DNA of 64,000 nucleotides, from contig CM052355.1 of the NCBI GenBank assembly GCA_028551475.1, forward strand, positions 28,981,580 to 29,045,579, given 5' to 3'. Under the pieces are notes generated by a model. That model worked only from the letters and a program-made list of their open reading frames with translations, had not been told where the DNA came from and searched no databases. Positions 43,201-54,743 of the stretch are shown here, piece after piece (the stretch's first letter is position 1; the number at the start of each line of letters is the position of its first letter). The position numbers and the translations under genes are program-made. The DNA is from Casuarina equisetifolia. Its lineage: Eukaryota; Streptophyta; Magnoliopsida; Fagales; Casuarinaceae.

Positions 43201-45874
43201 TGGGATTGTGTTATATTGCTGAAGTCTTTTTTGAAAATTATCTGTAAAAATGAAGTATATTTTTTTTTTATAGATTAGTTTTAAAGAGAAAATGAATTTG
43301 TGGACATTATCTTAGAATTCCACTTCAAGAGGGTACTTCCCGTGCATGAAAACTACGGCCTAAAGTAATTTATGTGAAGATGTATTGCTCTTGGTACAAA
43401 GCTTGTAACTTACTTCGGCTTCAAAAGGGTGTGTTAAGAATGAGTTGTCCTACATTGCTTCAGAATCATTTTTAAAATAGAATATATGTTCTTCCTTACA
43501 TGTCAGGGCTAAAAAGGGACTAAGCTTTCCGACAATGCTAACCCTATTGTTGTGTTTTAGTGAGTGTTTCCTTTTTGTTTTAAATGTACTCTCATCGATC
43601 CCTATGTTATAAACCGTGTACAGTCATACGCATTAACGGCAAATTTTGGTAGTAGCTCTCTAGCCATTAATGGCTTTACCTTGAGCATTGTCTGCTGAGA
43701 GAAGATGAGTTAAGAAATCTTTCTCATGGTGAGCTTAGTACCCGTATTTTCTTCATTCCAGTTTGTGGAGAGTCTCAAGGACCTTCTCAACATCACCACT
43801 GATCCTCCGACCTTCTTACAGGTACCTAGTTCAAGTTTATTGTTCTGAATTTCATTGAAAGAATAACTACAAAAGAGTGGAAATCTGTTTGTCTTTTATT
43901 TAGGTAGAATTTGCTAGGATATGCATACAACTTGTAAGAAATGTTGCCCAATAGAATCCCATGGCAGAACTCTGTAGAGTGCATTCCCAATAACATCCTA
44001 AATCCCCAATAGACACCAAGTGATACAGCTCAAACATGTCAAATTTTGTACATAAATGTTCAGCATTAATTATGAAAAATAAAAAAGTTGACTCCATAAA
44101 AAGAATAAGGGGGGTGGGGATCCAAACAATGGCGATACTATTTGCTGAAAGATAATTACAACGGCTAAGTTACTTCCGCAAATGCTTAAATCTTACATTT
44201 TCTTGGGGTTTTCTCTTTAGGATTTTTTCTTTTTGTTGGAAACTTCGTCTCTAAACCAAAGGGCGTCGATATTGTCATTCATCCTTTAAATTCATTGCCA
44301 TATTCTATGCTTGCAAAAGTTATGAAATGGTTTGTCTTCAGGGGGCATTCCCCGAATCCTTGTGCAAACGAGTGAGGAATTCTTTTCAAGAATTCTAAAC
44401 TTGTTGAGAGAAGCTTCAGACCTTATTTAAGAGAGGATTGAAGAGATCCTCTGCATTACTTGTCCACACAAACCAGACGGGTCCATGGCTGCAATGGTAA
44501 GAGCATAGCTACTGTTTATCATTATGCTTCAAACAGAAACGTCAAATGATTAAAAACCAAAGTATCTTGTTTTCTTTTTTGGTTTGGTAACAGGTGAAAC
44601 TAAATTTATCATAACTTGAAGGCATCACTGATCATGCGTCACGGAGGAATCCGTGATTATTCTGCCAGGTAAAAAATCAACAATTTAGAACTTTTTCCCA
44701 ATATTTCCATGGCAGAATTTGTTTCCTTTTTTATAGATATTGTTAGGAGGCTTAACAATCCAATCCAAAAAATTAACTCAAGAGTTGGAGGAGCATTTAT
44801 TTTATTATTGTTTTTATAACCATGGATTTTTTTTTTTATGAATATATGAGTTTATTCAACAAAAAATAAAAAAGTACAAAGCTTAAAAGTATATCTCAGT
44901 ATTATAATTTATCTAAGAAAAAAATAAATTTGAAAATCTTCTGGTCATGACACAATAACATATTCACATAAAAAAGTTTAATATTCTTAAATAAAGATAT
45001 TCTTCCACTTTGCATAATGGATTACATTTTCAGTTGGAACTTTCATCCTATACACACACTTCCATACACCAAGCGATATAAGGTTCAAAGTTGTATAGCA
45101 TGGAGCCTATTCATTACCATGTTAGAGCACCCAACAACCAACTCAAAAGTTATCTTAAGAGTTGGAGGAACACTTTTACCATTTAAGTTTTTACTCCAAG
45201 TAATCACATTTTCAATATAGGACATTCATCCTACATACAAATATGGCTATTGGGTGGCCATCTCTAACATATATCTGATACTACCAACTCAAAGGCTTGA
45301 ATTGAGATAGATACCTTATTTTATTGGAATCACAAATGTATTGGACTTCTTACTTGAATCAATTTCACCTAATAACAATTCTTTTTTTGGTATTTAGATG
45401 TCCAAATACTTTGACAAGGCCTTTCTTATCCGTCAACTATTAGAAAATACAGTTTGTAAGTGGCAAAATAGAAATAAAGTTCCTTATTTCTTATGTTAAT
45501 CTATTTGTTAGTTGGATGACTTAAAAAGCTTACTACAATAGATTATAAGCATTCACCATATAAGACATTTCAGAGACGACTTCAATTCTAGTGGTTAAGC
45601 TGTTGCACTTGTTAATGGATCTATCAAATTCTAAAAAATAGAAAACTTTTGGATTTGATAACATGCTCTTATCCTTGAATCATTGTATATTTTTATGAGA
45701 GTGATTGCAGCTTTACATATCATGACTATGCTTCTAGGGATCACGGTTGGACTGAAGAATTGGCTTCAAATTTCTCCTGCCACTAAGTATTCACCACTTG
45801 ATGATGGATTTAGAAGGAAAAAAGCCTTCTACCAGAGGCATGCCAAGAATTGTTTCATGTTTGTGCAGCAATAA
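40220..45874 (+). pseudogene. TAT-C: aminotransferase pseudogene, all seven exons traceable
   Basis: Close paralogue of TAT-B. Exon relics: 40220-40485 (open, normal length, good donor), about 42302-42589, 42668-42881, 43762-43821, 44342-44496, 44594-44668, and 45738-45874. Damage: a deletion across the exon 2 start, with the acceptor CAG now CCG; a deletion of about 30 bases in exon 2 followed by TAG at 42486-42488; a deletion in exon 3 removing the ADEVY region; TGA at 42807-42809 directly after the PLP Lys; a frameshift and TAA (44428-44430) in exon 5; and a deletion in exon 6. Exon 7 lacks the usual stop and runs on to 45874. It keeps the ancestral NW where TAT-B has NC, but has Gln where the substrate Arg should be. 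Confidence 0.93.
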
Positions 45875-46009
45875 AATTGGAAGTTGGATCTACAGTTTCA
45901 AGATGGATCTCATAAATCCATGTTATGCAGTTGCATTTATGGGGAGGCATTAATTTGTGCACATTATTATGATTTTCGATTAAGTTGTTGAATGTATGAA
46001 GTACTTTGA

Positions 46010-46431
46010 CATAAATAAATAAATTTGTTCCTAAATGATACGTGAATGGTTAATGCCAGTTGAAAAGGAGAAATTATACCAATAGTATTTAGTTAAAGTA
46101 ACACAACTTTCAACCATTATAGTCTTAATTGATTGCATGTATCCATTATAATATAACACACAATCAATTGGTAAAGCCACCCGTGAGCTAAAAATAAAGC
46201 AGAGTGGTAGAATTCCTTTTTCATATCCATTAGTCAGGATTTTTTCAAGAACAAGGTGGATTTGTTCAAGGCTTAGAGTGTAAATGCATGTAAAACAAAT
46301 AATGGGATTTAAAAAGGCCTTTGATGTATCTTAGCTAAAATTAAACGATATAAAACTCACTAGTTATCTGTTGTACATCAAGTCTTTCTATAGTTGATAG
46401 CTTCTACTATAGACATAAAATGTCACAACTG
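46010..46431. repeat. truncated copy of the TAT-B downstream repeat, after TAT-C
   Basis: Matches the start of the 22906-25075 unit (AAATTTGTTCCTAAATGATA onward), then stops abruptly near 46,431 and continues as TAT-E intron 1 sequence. This is a clear duplication or deletion breakpoint. Confidence 0.75.
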
Positions 46432-48403
46432 AATTATTCCTTAAAGATCGTCTTCAATTATTAGATGCCCACAAGTACAACTCTAATATCCACTAAAATA
46501 CATGGAGTGGAGGGATCTTATCGTGCAAAGAAACTAGTCTATCTTTGTGTTGTCAATTAGAAGGATCACGTGTTGCTGCTAAAGCATGCATGGCAAAGTT
46601 TTCCATCCGCTCAGAAATTACGCCGAGCACGAGAAAGTGGTCGTCTGTATGTAACATCGTCGGCACAAAGAGGCATGGCTATAACTTTTAAGGTTTATCA
46701 TCTAAAGTTTTATATGTCGAACGTGAGGGTGCGATATATAATTGCTAAAATAGGTTTTTGTCGCACCAGAAATTAATTTTAAAAAAATGATTCATTTCTA
46801 GTAATGGTCTATAATATATTTTCGCCTTTTCAAATTTATGAAATCAATAATTTATGCAAAATAGTGGATTAATATAATGAAGTTGATAATCTTTTAACTT
46901 CGATTCATCACAGAGCTTCTGCAGACCATCTCTCTAAAGATCTTCCATAACAGTTGTTACCGGATGATGTTTATCTCACAGAAGGTGCGACGCAAGCGAT
47001 AGAAGTCGTGGTGGCTATTCTTGCAAGTCCTGGTGCTAACATTTCGCTTTCCAGACCAGGTTTCCTGCAGTATGAAGCTGGTTCTGGTTATAGTAAGACT
47101 GGAGCTCGATACTTCGATCTCATACCTGACAGAGGTTGTGAGTTGGACCTTAAATCAGTTGAAGCTTTGGCGGATGAGAATACAGTGGCTATGGTTATCA
47201 TCAATTCTAGCAATCCAAGTGAGGATATCTTCACATACCTACCCGTGAAGAAGGTGATTTGGGAAATCTGTTTCATAGATTTTGGAGATACCACATTGCT
47301 TTAGGTTGCGAAGACGGTAAGAAAGCTTGGAATTTTGTTGATTTCCGATGAAGTTTAAGGCCACCTTGCGTTTCAGAGCAATCCATTTATGTCCATGGGA
47401 GCGTTCGGATCAAATGTTCCTGTTATAACGAGTGGGTCTTTATCAAAGAGATGATTGTTCTTGCATAGTAAATAAGTCAAATATTCAACTCAAAAAGTTA
47501 GTTCATGGGTAAGAGGGTCATTTCTTTTATTTAAACTTCATTGTAAAAAATTATGTTTCAAAGTTGTATGTTGTGAAGCAAATTTAACTTGGGCTTCAAT
47601 ATCAAGTCAAAAAGGCTTTTAAGCCCAACTTAAAATTTAGCTTATGGGTTGGAATGATAAGTTCCACCATAGAAAAATAAAACAATTACATTTTTAATAT
47701 AAGACTATCATCTTCCATACATATTGGATTGTTATAGGCAACACCAATGACATCTTCCAAAACTTTGGGGTTGGTGTACACGACTTCTTGTCAATCTATA
47801 TCTCACATTTTGCAATTTGACATGTACGACTATGGCCATGACAAATTTGGCTCCATTGGAATGTTGCCTAGTTCCATAAGATTCAGCCAATATATTTAGT
47901 GTAAATGAAAAGGTTCCTTGTCGTGACATTTCCTCATGCTTGCTTTATAGTGTGGGTGCTTGACATTGTTTAATCCTTTTAGAAATCTTTTTTAAAATGA
48001 AAAAACATACCATTTTTGGAGGCCAATTTTTTTTAATAAAAAAAATCTAGCATAATATTAAAACAAAAGTTCAAGAGGGCCCTTCCCATTCATGGAACTT
48101 GATTAAGAATGATATGAGTTATTTTACATTGCTTAAATCTTATTTTGGAATTTGCTTTAAGATGAAATATACATCCCTTCCTTATAAGTTGAATTAAACA
48201 ATTCCTACCCAACTGCCATATGTAAAGGAGTCAATTTCCCATTTGTTTTCAATGTATTCTCATAAATCCCTATATTATAAACCTGTACATTCAAATACAT
48301 GTTTCCCATGATGAACTAAGTACCTATATTTTCTTCTTTCAAATTTGTGGAGAGCCTCAAGGACCTTTTCAACATCGCCTCTAATCCTCCGACATTCTTA
48401 TGG
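46432..48403 (+). pseudogene. TAT-E: aminotransferase pseudogene, sister of TAT-D
   Basis: Begins inside intron 1, as TAT-D does. Exon 2 is 46914-47253, of normal length, with a TAA at 46948-46950. Exon 3 runs from 47305 to about 47465 with small losses, and breaks off after the PLP-lysine motif. An exon 4 relic is at 48344-48403. Exon 1 and exons 5-7 are missing. The empty site of the TAT-D intron 2 insertion is visible at the exon 2/intron 2 border. Confidence 0.88.
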
Positions 48404-50268
48404 ACACCTAGTTTATTTTTCTGTCATTTAAAAAAAAACTGCAAAAAGAATAGAAAACTTTCTCCTACGTTTATTGACCAGGCTTATTAGGATTTGCATA
48501 CAACTAGTATGAAATGTTGCCCAATAGAATCTCGTAGTAGAACTCCATAAGGTGCATTCCCAATAACATCCTTAATTCCTGATATACACCAAGTGATACA
48601 ACTCAAACATGTCAAATTCCATACATAAATGTTGAACATTAACTATTTGTATAAAAAGGTTACTACATATAACGAGTAAGGTTGTTGAAATCCAAACAAT
48701 GCTAGTATAATATGATGATAGATGATTACAATTCTAGTGTATTTTTATTTTTCTACCTTCCTCTATTATTTTTCTTTTAACAACAATGTCAAAAAAAAAA
48801 AAATCCAAGCCAACCCTTCTTTATTAAGTTAATCTATATCCAACACTTTTTAACCCATTGTGTTTTGGTTGCTAAGTGACACTCTCCATAGTTCAAACTC
48901 AAGATGTTAGGTTAGCTCTTATACCAATTGTAGCAAATGTGACCACTTTACTAAAAGACCTAAACTTAATTGCAAATCATGTTCATCATTTCCGAAAATT
49001 ATCACGCATCCGGGCTCTCATAAGTCCAAATGTGTCTTGACCTTCCATAAGATTGTTACAATGTCTTTCTAATTTTCTTTTGGTTCATTGCTCAAACTTA
49101 TCAAATTTCTACCATGATATTTTTATGGCCTTCAACCATCTTTTCTAGTATTGGATGCTATACCCATACTTGGAATTGAAGGTAATGTTTCATGGAGATT
49201 ACACTTGTAGTTGACATATGCAAAATGAGATGTCATCAATTTTTTGTCATTATCTCCTTACTTTTTACATGGTAACTCGCAATCATAGGATCTAACACTA
49301 TCAAATCAAAGTTTCATACATCACCAAATGAAAATTTTTCTTTCATTTTCATGCACCCCATGTTTAGATAGACAAAATAGTAATCTTACCATGTAGATTT
49401 TAAAGTTAAATTGGCCATTAATTTGGTGAGTATATATTTAGATGTTCAATAAGGAAAAAATTTTATAGTGAGAAAAGGTATATGGCCTTTCTTTTCAGAA
49501 TGATTTGAAGGGATTCTTCTATATGGTTGGTAGCTCAAAGTAGGATGTATTTTGGATGCAAATCTTAAATGAAGAAGATGTTCCACAAAATAAATAGACA
49601 ATATAAGAATAAATAGCTCTTGGAATTTTCTCACTATAAAACTTGTTAGACTAAATTAACTGAAAGTTCACCATATTATTGATTTTCCATATCAAAGAAC
49701 TTAAGGACCTCTTAGGAGACCCATAAGTGCTAGATTGTTAGCCTAGCAACGGATGTTTAACCAAAATACCAAGGCAACAATGAAGAAGTTTTGGTTTTTG
49801 TACTTCTTTCTAAAGTATGTGGTTACAAGTTAATCTAACAAGTATAAAGTTACAAATTTGGGAGTATCCTTTTAGTGGTGAGCACATATTCAATGTGCAT
49901 GCTAGATACTCTTCAAATCTAGTAGCTAGACGTGTGTTAAAGATCGTTATTTTGCATCCTAGAAAATTTATCATAGCAAGATATTATTGCAGAGATTTCT
50001 CCACCTCTTAGTTGTCAAACAATGTTCTTCCACATCCTAACATTTCATTGTTCGCTTTTGTGGTCAATATAAACATGTTTCATGGTAGTGATCATATGTG
50101 AGTTCCATATTTTTATTCAATGTCCTAGCAAATTTATCATAGTAGGATATTATTGTAGAGAGATTTCTCCACCTTCTCAATAGCTAAATCATGTTCCTCT
50201 ACGTCCTAGCATTTCATATGTTTCATAGCCACCATTGGCATTCCAGGTGATGATTTTCTTGTTTACAG
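48404..50268. other. 3' flank of TAT-E, conserved with TAT-D flank
   Basis: Colinear with 34177-36060 apart from small gaps. No gene is seen. Confidence 0.6.
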
Positions 50269-50425
50269 ATTTTCAAGGCTTATATTGGCTGTAGTTTGTT
50301 GGATTTTGTTGAAAAATTAGTTGTTACATTTCAAATTACTATAGACTTTGCCAAAGAGGAAAAATATGATCCTTCTCTTATTAGATGGATTTTTTTGAAC
50401 CAAATCCGTGGTATACAGATTTATG
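50269..50425 (+). other. exon-like open segment of unknown origin, copy E
   Basis: 157 bases, the same length as the copy at 36061-36217. It has the same acceptor (TTGTTTACAG) and donor (ATG then GTGAGT), and the plus-strand frame is still open. By eye, the two copies differ by only a handful of bases across the shared open frame, more of them synonymous than not. Its function is not recognised. Confidence 0.45.
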
Positions 50426-51231
50426 GTGAGTCACTCTATCAATTGACAATTTCGGTTTTGTTGAAAAATGTAGCTAGCTAGCAAAAAGAGATGGAAAATT
50501 ATCACAAATATGTGCTTCCTTCTCCTTTGCTTGCAAACTTACAATCTTCTATTCTACCAACCCTCAGGGAGCCTATTAAAGTATGTGATTTCACATGAAC
50601 AAGTATGGAGAAGCAAATCTAGGAATGTTCCTTCATTAGCGAGCACATATTCAACATGCACATTGGACATTATGCCCCAAAAGCAAAATGAGTGCTTGAC
50701 AATCATTTAATGAGCACATATTTTATTTTATTAATAAAAGGATCATTAGATACTACTACTAGATTAAAAGCTATTGATAATGGCTATATTTTAACATTGT
50801 ATTCTCAAATAGCAAACCTATAACTACCACAACTTTATGCATCTAAGATTCAGAAGCACAAAGCACAGAGATTACATATAGACTTGATGAGCACAGAAAG
50901 ACAACCCAAACTTACAACATTCATCTAATAGACTTACCTTGATCTCCATATTATAGCTGCCCAATCCATTTCTTGCTTCATCTAGCAGCAGTGTGCAATG
51001 GAGAAAAAAATGAAAGTGTCGAGAGCTGTAAGCCCTTAAAAGCCACAATGTCTTAAATAGAAAAGTCTTAGCTTGGCAAAAAGCCAATCCCCTAACACCA
51101 AAATGAAGCCTTAGCCATAACTAGTTTATGCATCAACATTTTTCCAACAACTGATTGATCCTTTAGCCCTTTCTTCGTGCATAGTATAAGCTTACTTTCC
51201 TTATAAGGACAACTCTCTTGATTATTAACTA
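50426..51231. other. spacer downstream of SRLK-5
   Basis: Related to 36218-36922, with about 150 extra bases near 50,490-50,640. No gene is seen. Confidence 0.5.
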
Positions 51232-51740
51232 TAAGGAAAATGAACTTTAACTTCATCTGCACATTCTAGTAGGGATTAAACAACCTAGGACATTATTGGT
51301 CTTTTACTTATATCATCCTCTACATAAGAAACACCAGCTTTAACCATTGTTGATGCTTGTCTCCTACTAAAACAACCACCAAATCTTGGATCCACTACAC
51401 CCTCCACGTAAGTGTCTTCTCCGCATTCAATTTTTCTTTTCACCTTTCTAACAAAGCTTGTCACCTCTAGTTCCTACTCCTCAATCTAATCATCTATCGC
51501 TAGACTTGAAAATCTAATTCCCTTCACTATCTCTAAAATCACTACTCCATAATTATAAACATCAACTTTTGTTGTGATAGGAAGAGTCAAAGCCCATTCT
51601 AAGGCCATGTACCCCTTTGTACTTCGAATGTGAGACAATGCTAAGCCCGGGCATCCTCTTTAAGACAACTTTGAGAGTCCAAAATCTGTTATCATTGGTT
51701 CAAAGTCACCACCTAGAAGTATATTTTTAGGCTTGACATC

Positions 51741-53168
51741 TGTTCGGTGAATTTTAAATACAAGTGAACATGTCGAACAAGTAATATAATGATAAGAAAA
51801 GTATCGTCCCACGAAGATTGGTGAATACTAAACTAATTAAATACTAATGATGAATAAATCCTAAAATTTATCTAGCAAATCAAAATATTGTTGATGATGA
51901 ATTAAAATTTAAAACTTTCAAAACGAAAACTCAAGACTAATTAAAATTGAATCCAAGTAAGAAAAATCAAGATGAGAAACATGTTAGAGCTTCCGATTTC
52001 ACCATAACTACTAGATATGAATTTTTATAGTTTATGCCTACAAGAATGATATTACCCATGTGATGGCGGAACTTCCTAATTTATTTACTATCCTATGTCT
52101 AGGTATAGCAAACCTATTTAGTTCATTAATTCACTATATCTCTATATGTGAATTGAAACAAACCAAATGCATTAGGATTTGTGAATATTCCTGGTTTACA
52201 ATAAATCTTTCGATCATCTTATCACCAAAAGCCACACAAATAACATGGTATATGTCTATCCACATTTAATTCATGGTTATATATTATAAGAAGCAATTGC
52301 ATATTATTACCTTTCATTCTCTAACATGCACATCATATCATTCAAGTGGTGGCCAATCACTTAAAAGTATTAAGAATAAATAATATATAACTCACATAAA
52401 TAAAATATCTTGCAAAACATAAAAACTTATGAAATTCACATCATCATAGTTAGGCTACATCTTCGCTCTAACAAAAGAAATTTAGAACATAATGAAATAA
52501 CAAACCAAAGCAATAATAGAAATTAAGCAAAACATCTTAAATAGAAAAACAAGAAAGTTGTCACCACACTATCTTCTCTTTAAGCATTCCTCACAGAATT
52601 CCTACAATTCAAGAATGATAAGAAGTAGAGGGAAGCTTTCGCGCCTTTATTTCTCTTTTTCTTTCTTGGTTTTCTCTTTCTTCTCTCACTTTTTCTCTCT
52701 TCCTTGGTTGATTTCGGCGGCAACACACGGCTTCTTCTTCTTTTCTCTCTCTTCTCTCTCCTATTCTCCTCTACTCTTGTGCAACGCCTTCTCCTCCCCT
52801 TTTAATTCACGTTCATTTGCCTTTTTATTCTATCTTGGGATGCGTGCCCTAAGATTCTCCCTTAATAATTCACTTTTTTGCCCCTTTTCCTTTATTTCCT
52901 TTCTTGTCCTTTTTTGTCCTTTTCCTCCTCTTTTGCTGCTTTACACGTTGCCTCCTCTTTTCTTCTTTTGACTTCTTTTTCTTTCCTTGTCTTCTTCACG
53001 TGCCTTTTTATAACTTTCTCTTCCTTTATTTCTTTTGCTCTTTTGGGGTTTGCTGCATAAATAACACCAGTTTACATAAATATATCAAAACTTAAATATT
53101 ATCTTATAAAACTTGTATTATTTATATCCTAAAATAGTCAAAATAACTCTATAAAAATAGAGTTATCA
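51741..53168 (-). mobile_element. solo LTR of an Athila-like element, inside the SRLK-5 kinase
   Basis: 1428 bases in reverse orientation, starting TGTTCGGTGAATTT and ending AGAGTTATCA. It is flanked by the 5-bp target duplication ACATC (51736-51740 and 53169-53173). It is the same family as 28282-29580 and 61988-63333. It carries a long pyrimidine-rich block (about 52,620-53,060), which is the reverse view of the purine-rich block in the other LTR. Confidence 0.92.
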
Positions 53169-54499
53169 ACATCACAATGAACAACCCATTCTAGGCACCC
53201 ATGGTGAAGATAGGCTAGACCTTAGGTTGTTCCTACCGCAACTTTGAACCTCTTTTTCCATCCAAGAAAGTTCAAAAGAAATAAGTGCTTGTCCAATGAC
53301 CCATTTTCTGCAAAGCCATATACTAGGAGTCTGTGTCCACGTTCTGAGTAGAAGCCTCACATCCGAACTAAGTTCATGTGGTTAATTCTCCCTATAGTAC
53401 TCATTTTTGCCTAAAACACTTTTTCCCCTTCATGCATGTCCCCTAATCTCTTTACAGCTACAACTCTCTCATCTGCGAGAATACCTTTATATACAATTCC
53501 CGACGCTCCTCTTCCCAACTATTCCTTGAACTTCTTGGTGGTGTTCTTTAGTTCAACATAGCTAAATTTCCTGAATGACTAGATAACGCATGGTACCCAT
53601 CTTCCAAAGGAACTTCTACACCATTTCCTCTTGAAAGGAACCACCAACCTAATACTACGACAAGAAATTCAACTACACCAATTCTAGAAACAAAACTGTA
53701 AAGAATAATCCATGTCAACATCTGTGACACGGTATTAGATTTACCAGTTTCACATATAGGATTGGTGCCTTTGAGACTTATGGGTTCTGTGGTTGGCAAA
53801 CTTGTTGGCAATCTCATATATACACTACCTAGAAAATTCAGAGACTTGAAGCCATTAAAAAGTGCACTTTTTGGGTAGTAACGCCCTTCTCCATGTAACC
53901 TGTAGCTAAATGCTTGACAGTTGCAATCCTTTTCACACAATTGAAATTCCTATAGTGAAATTGAGATCATATCCATAGAAATCCACTTATGGAACCTCCA
54001 CAAATTTCACATTCTTGCCTTGGCTGCAGGTTTCGTCGAACATAGGCTTACAACCTTTGTTCCAATTACACTGGTTAGTGACCTAGTAGCCAAGAGGACA
54101 TGAGCACTGGGCCTCTGGTGTGTAAATGCAAATCCCATTCTTCCCACATATACCATGCATTTTACATTTTGTCTAAAACTACGATTCTGGTACTATCATA
54201 ATTTGCCCTTCCATTTTCATACACATCTAAAAAAGGATCAAGCCTATTCAAGCTTGGTATATTTGGCCCATCATATATCAAACTTAGCATATTGTTCGCA
54301 TCAAAATATAAAGTAAAATACCCAAAATAATAAGAACCTCTTCCTAGATTGGAAATCAGTTTATTACTCCTTGTAAAAGGCTGGTTAGGAAGCGAAGTAT
54401 CAATTAGAAAATCAAAATTTTGCCACAAAATTTTAACATCTTCGTCTTTTAGAGCAAGGTTTCCCGAGTCCAAAAGCTCAACTTTTGGAACTGCAGTGG

Positions 54500-54729
54500 T
54501 GTTGGAGATCCATGGTTAAGGAAAATATTCCCACATAATAGGGAGGACCTATATTTTGGAAAAATAGGAATTGTACAAATAGGAATTATTATTTGTCATT
54601 ATAGTTTTCCTTTTATATGTACAAATTATTATATAATAAGTAGACCTACATTATTCTAGGTTTACATATTTTTCAATGAATACAAAAACTTTCCCATATC
54701 CTTTTCTCTTTGCCGTTCACTTTGTGTCA
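54500..54729 (+). repeat. left LTR of the copia element
   Basis: 230 bases, starting TGTTGGAGATC and ending TTTGTGTCA. It is somewhat longer than the right LTR, mainly because of one small internal length difference. Confidence 0.95.
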
Positions 54730-54743
54730 TGGTATCAAGAGCC
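54730..54743 (+). other. primer-binding site of the copia element
   Basis: TGGTATCAAGAGCC directly follows the left LTR and resembles the complement of the initiator tRNA-Met 3' end (TGGTATCAGAGC), the usual copia primer. Confidence 0.85.

Noticed and set aside
52558-53095. Phe/Leu/Ser-rich open frames that look like membrane proteins
   Set aside because: They lie in the pyrimidine-rich block of a solo LTR; the hydrophobic look comes from base composition.
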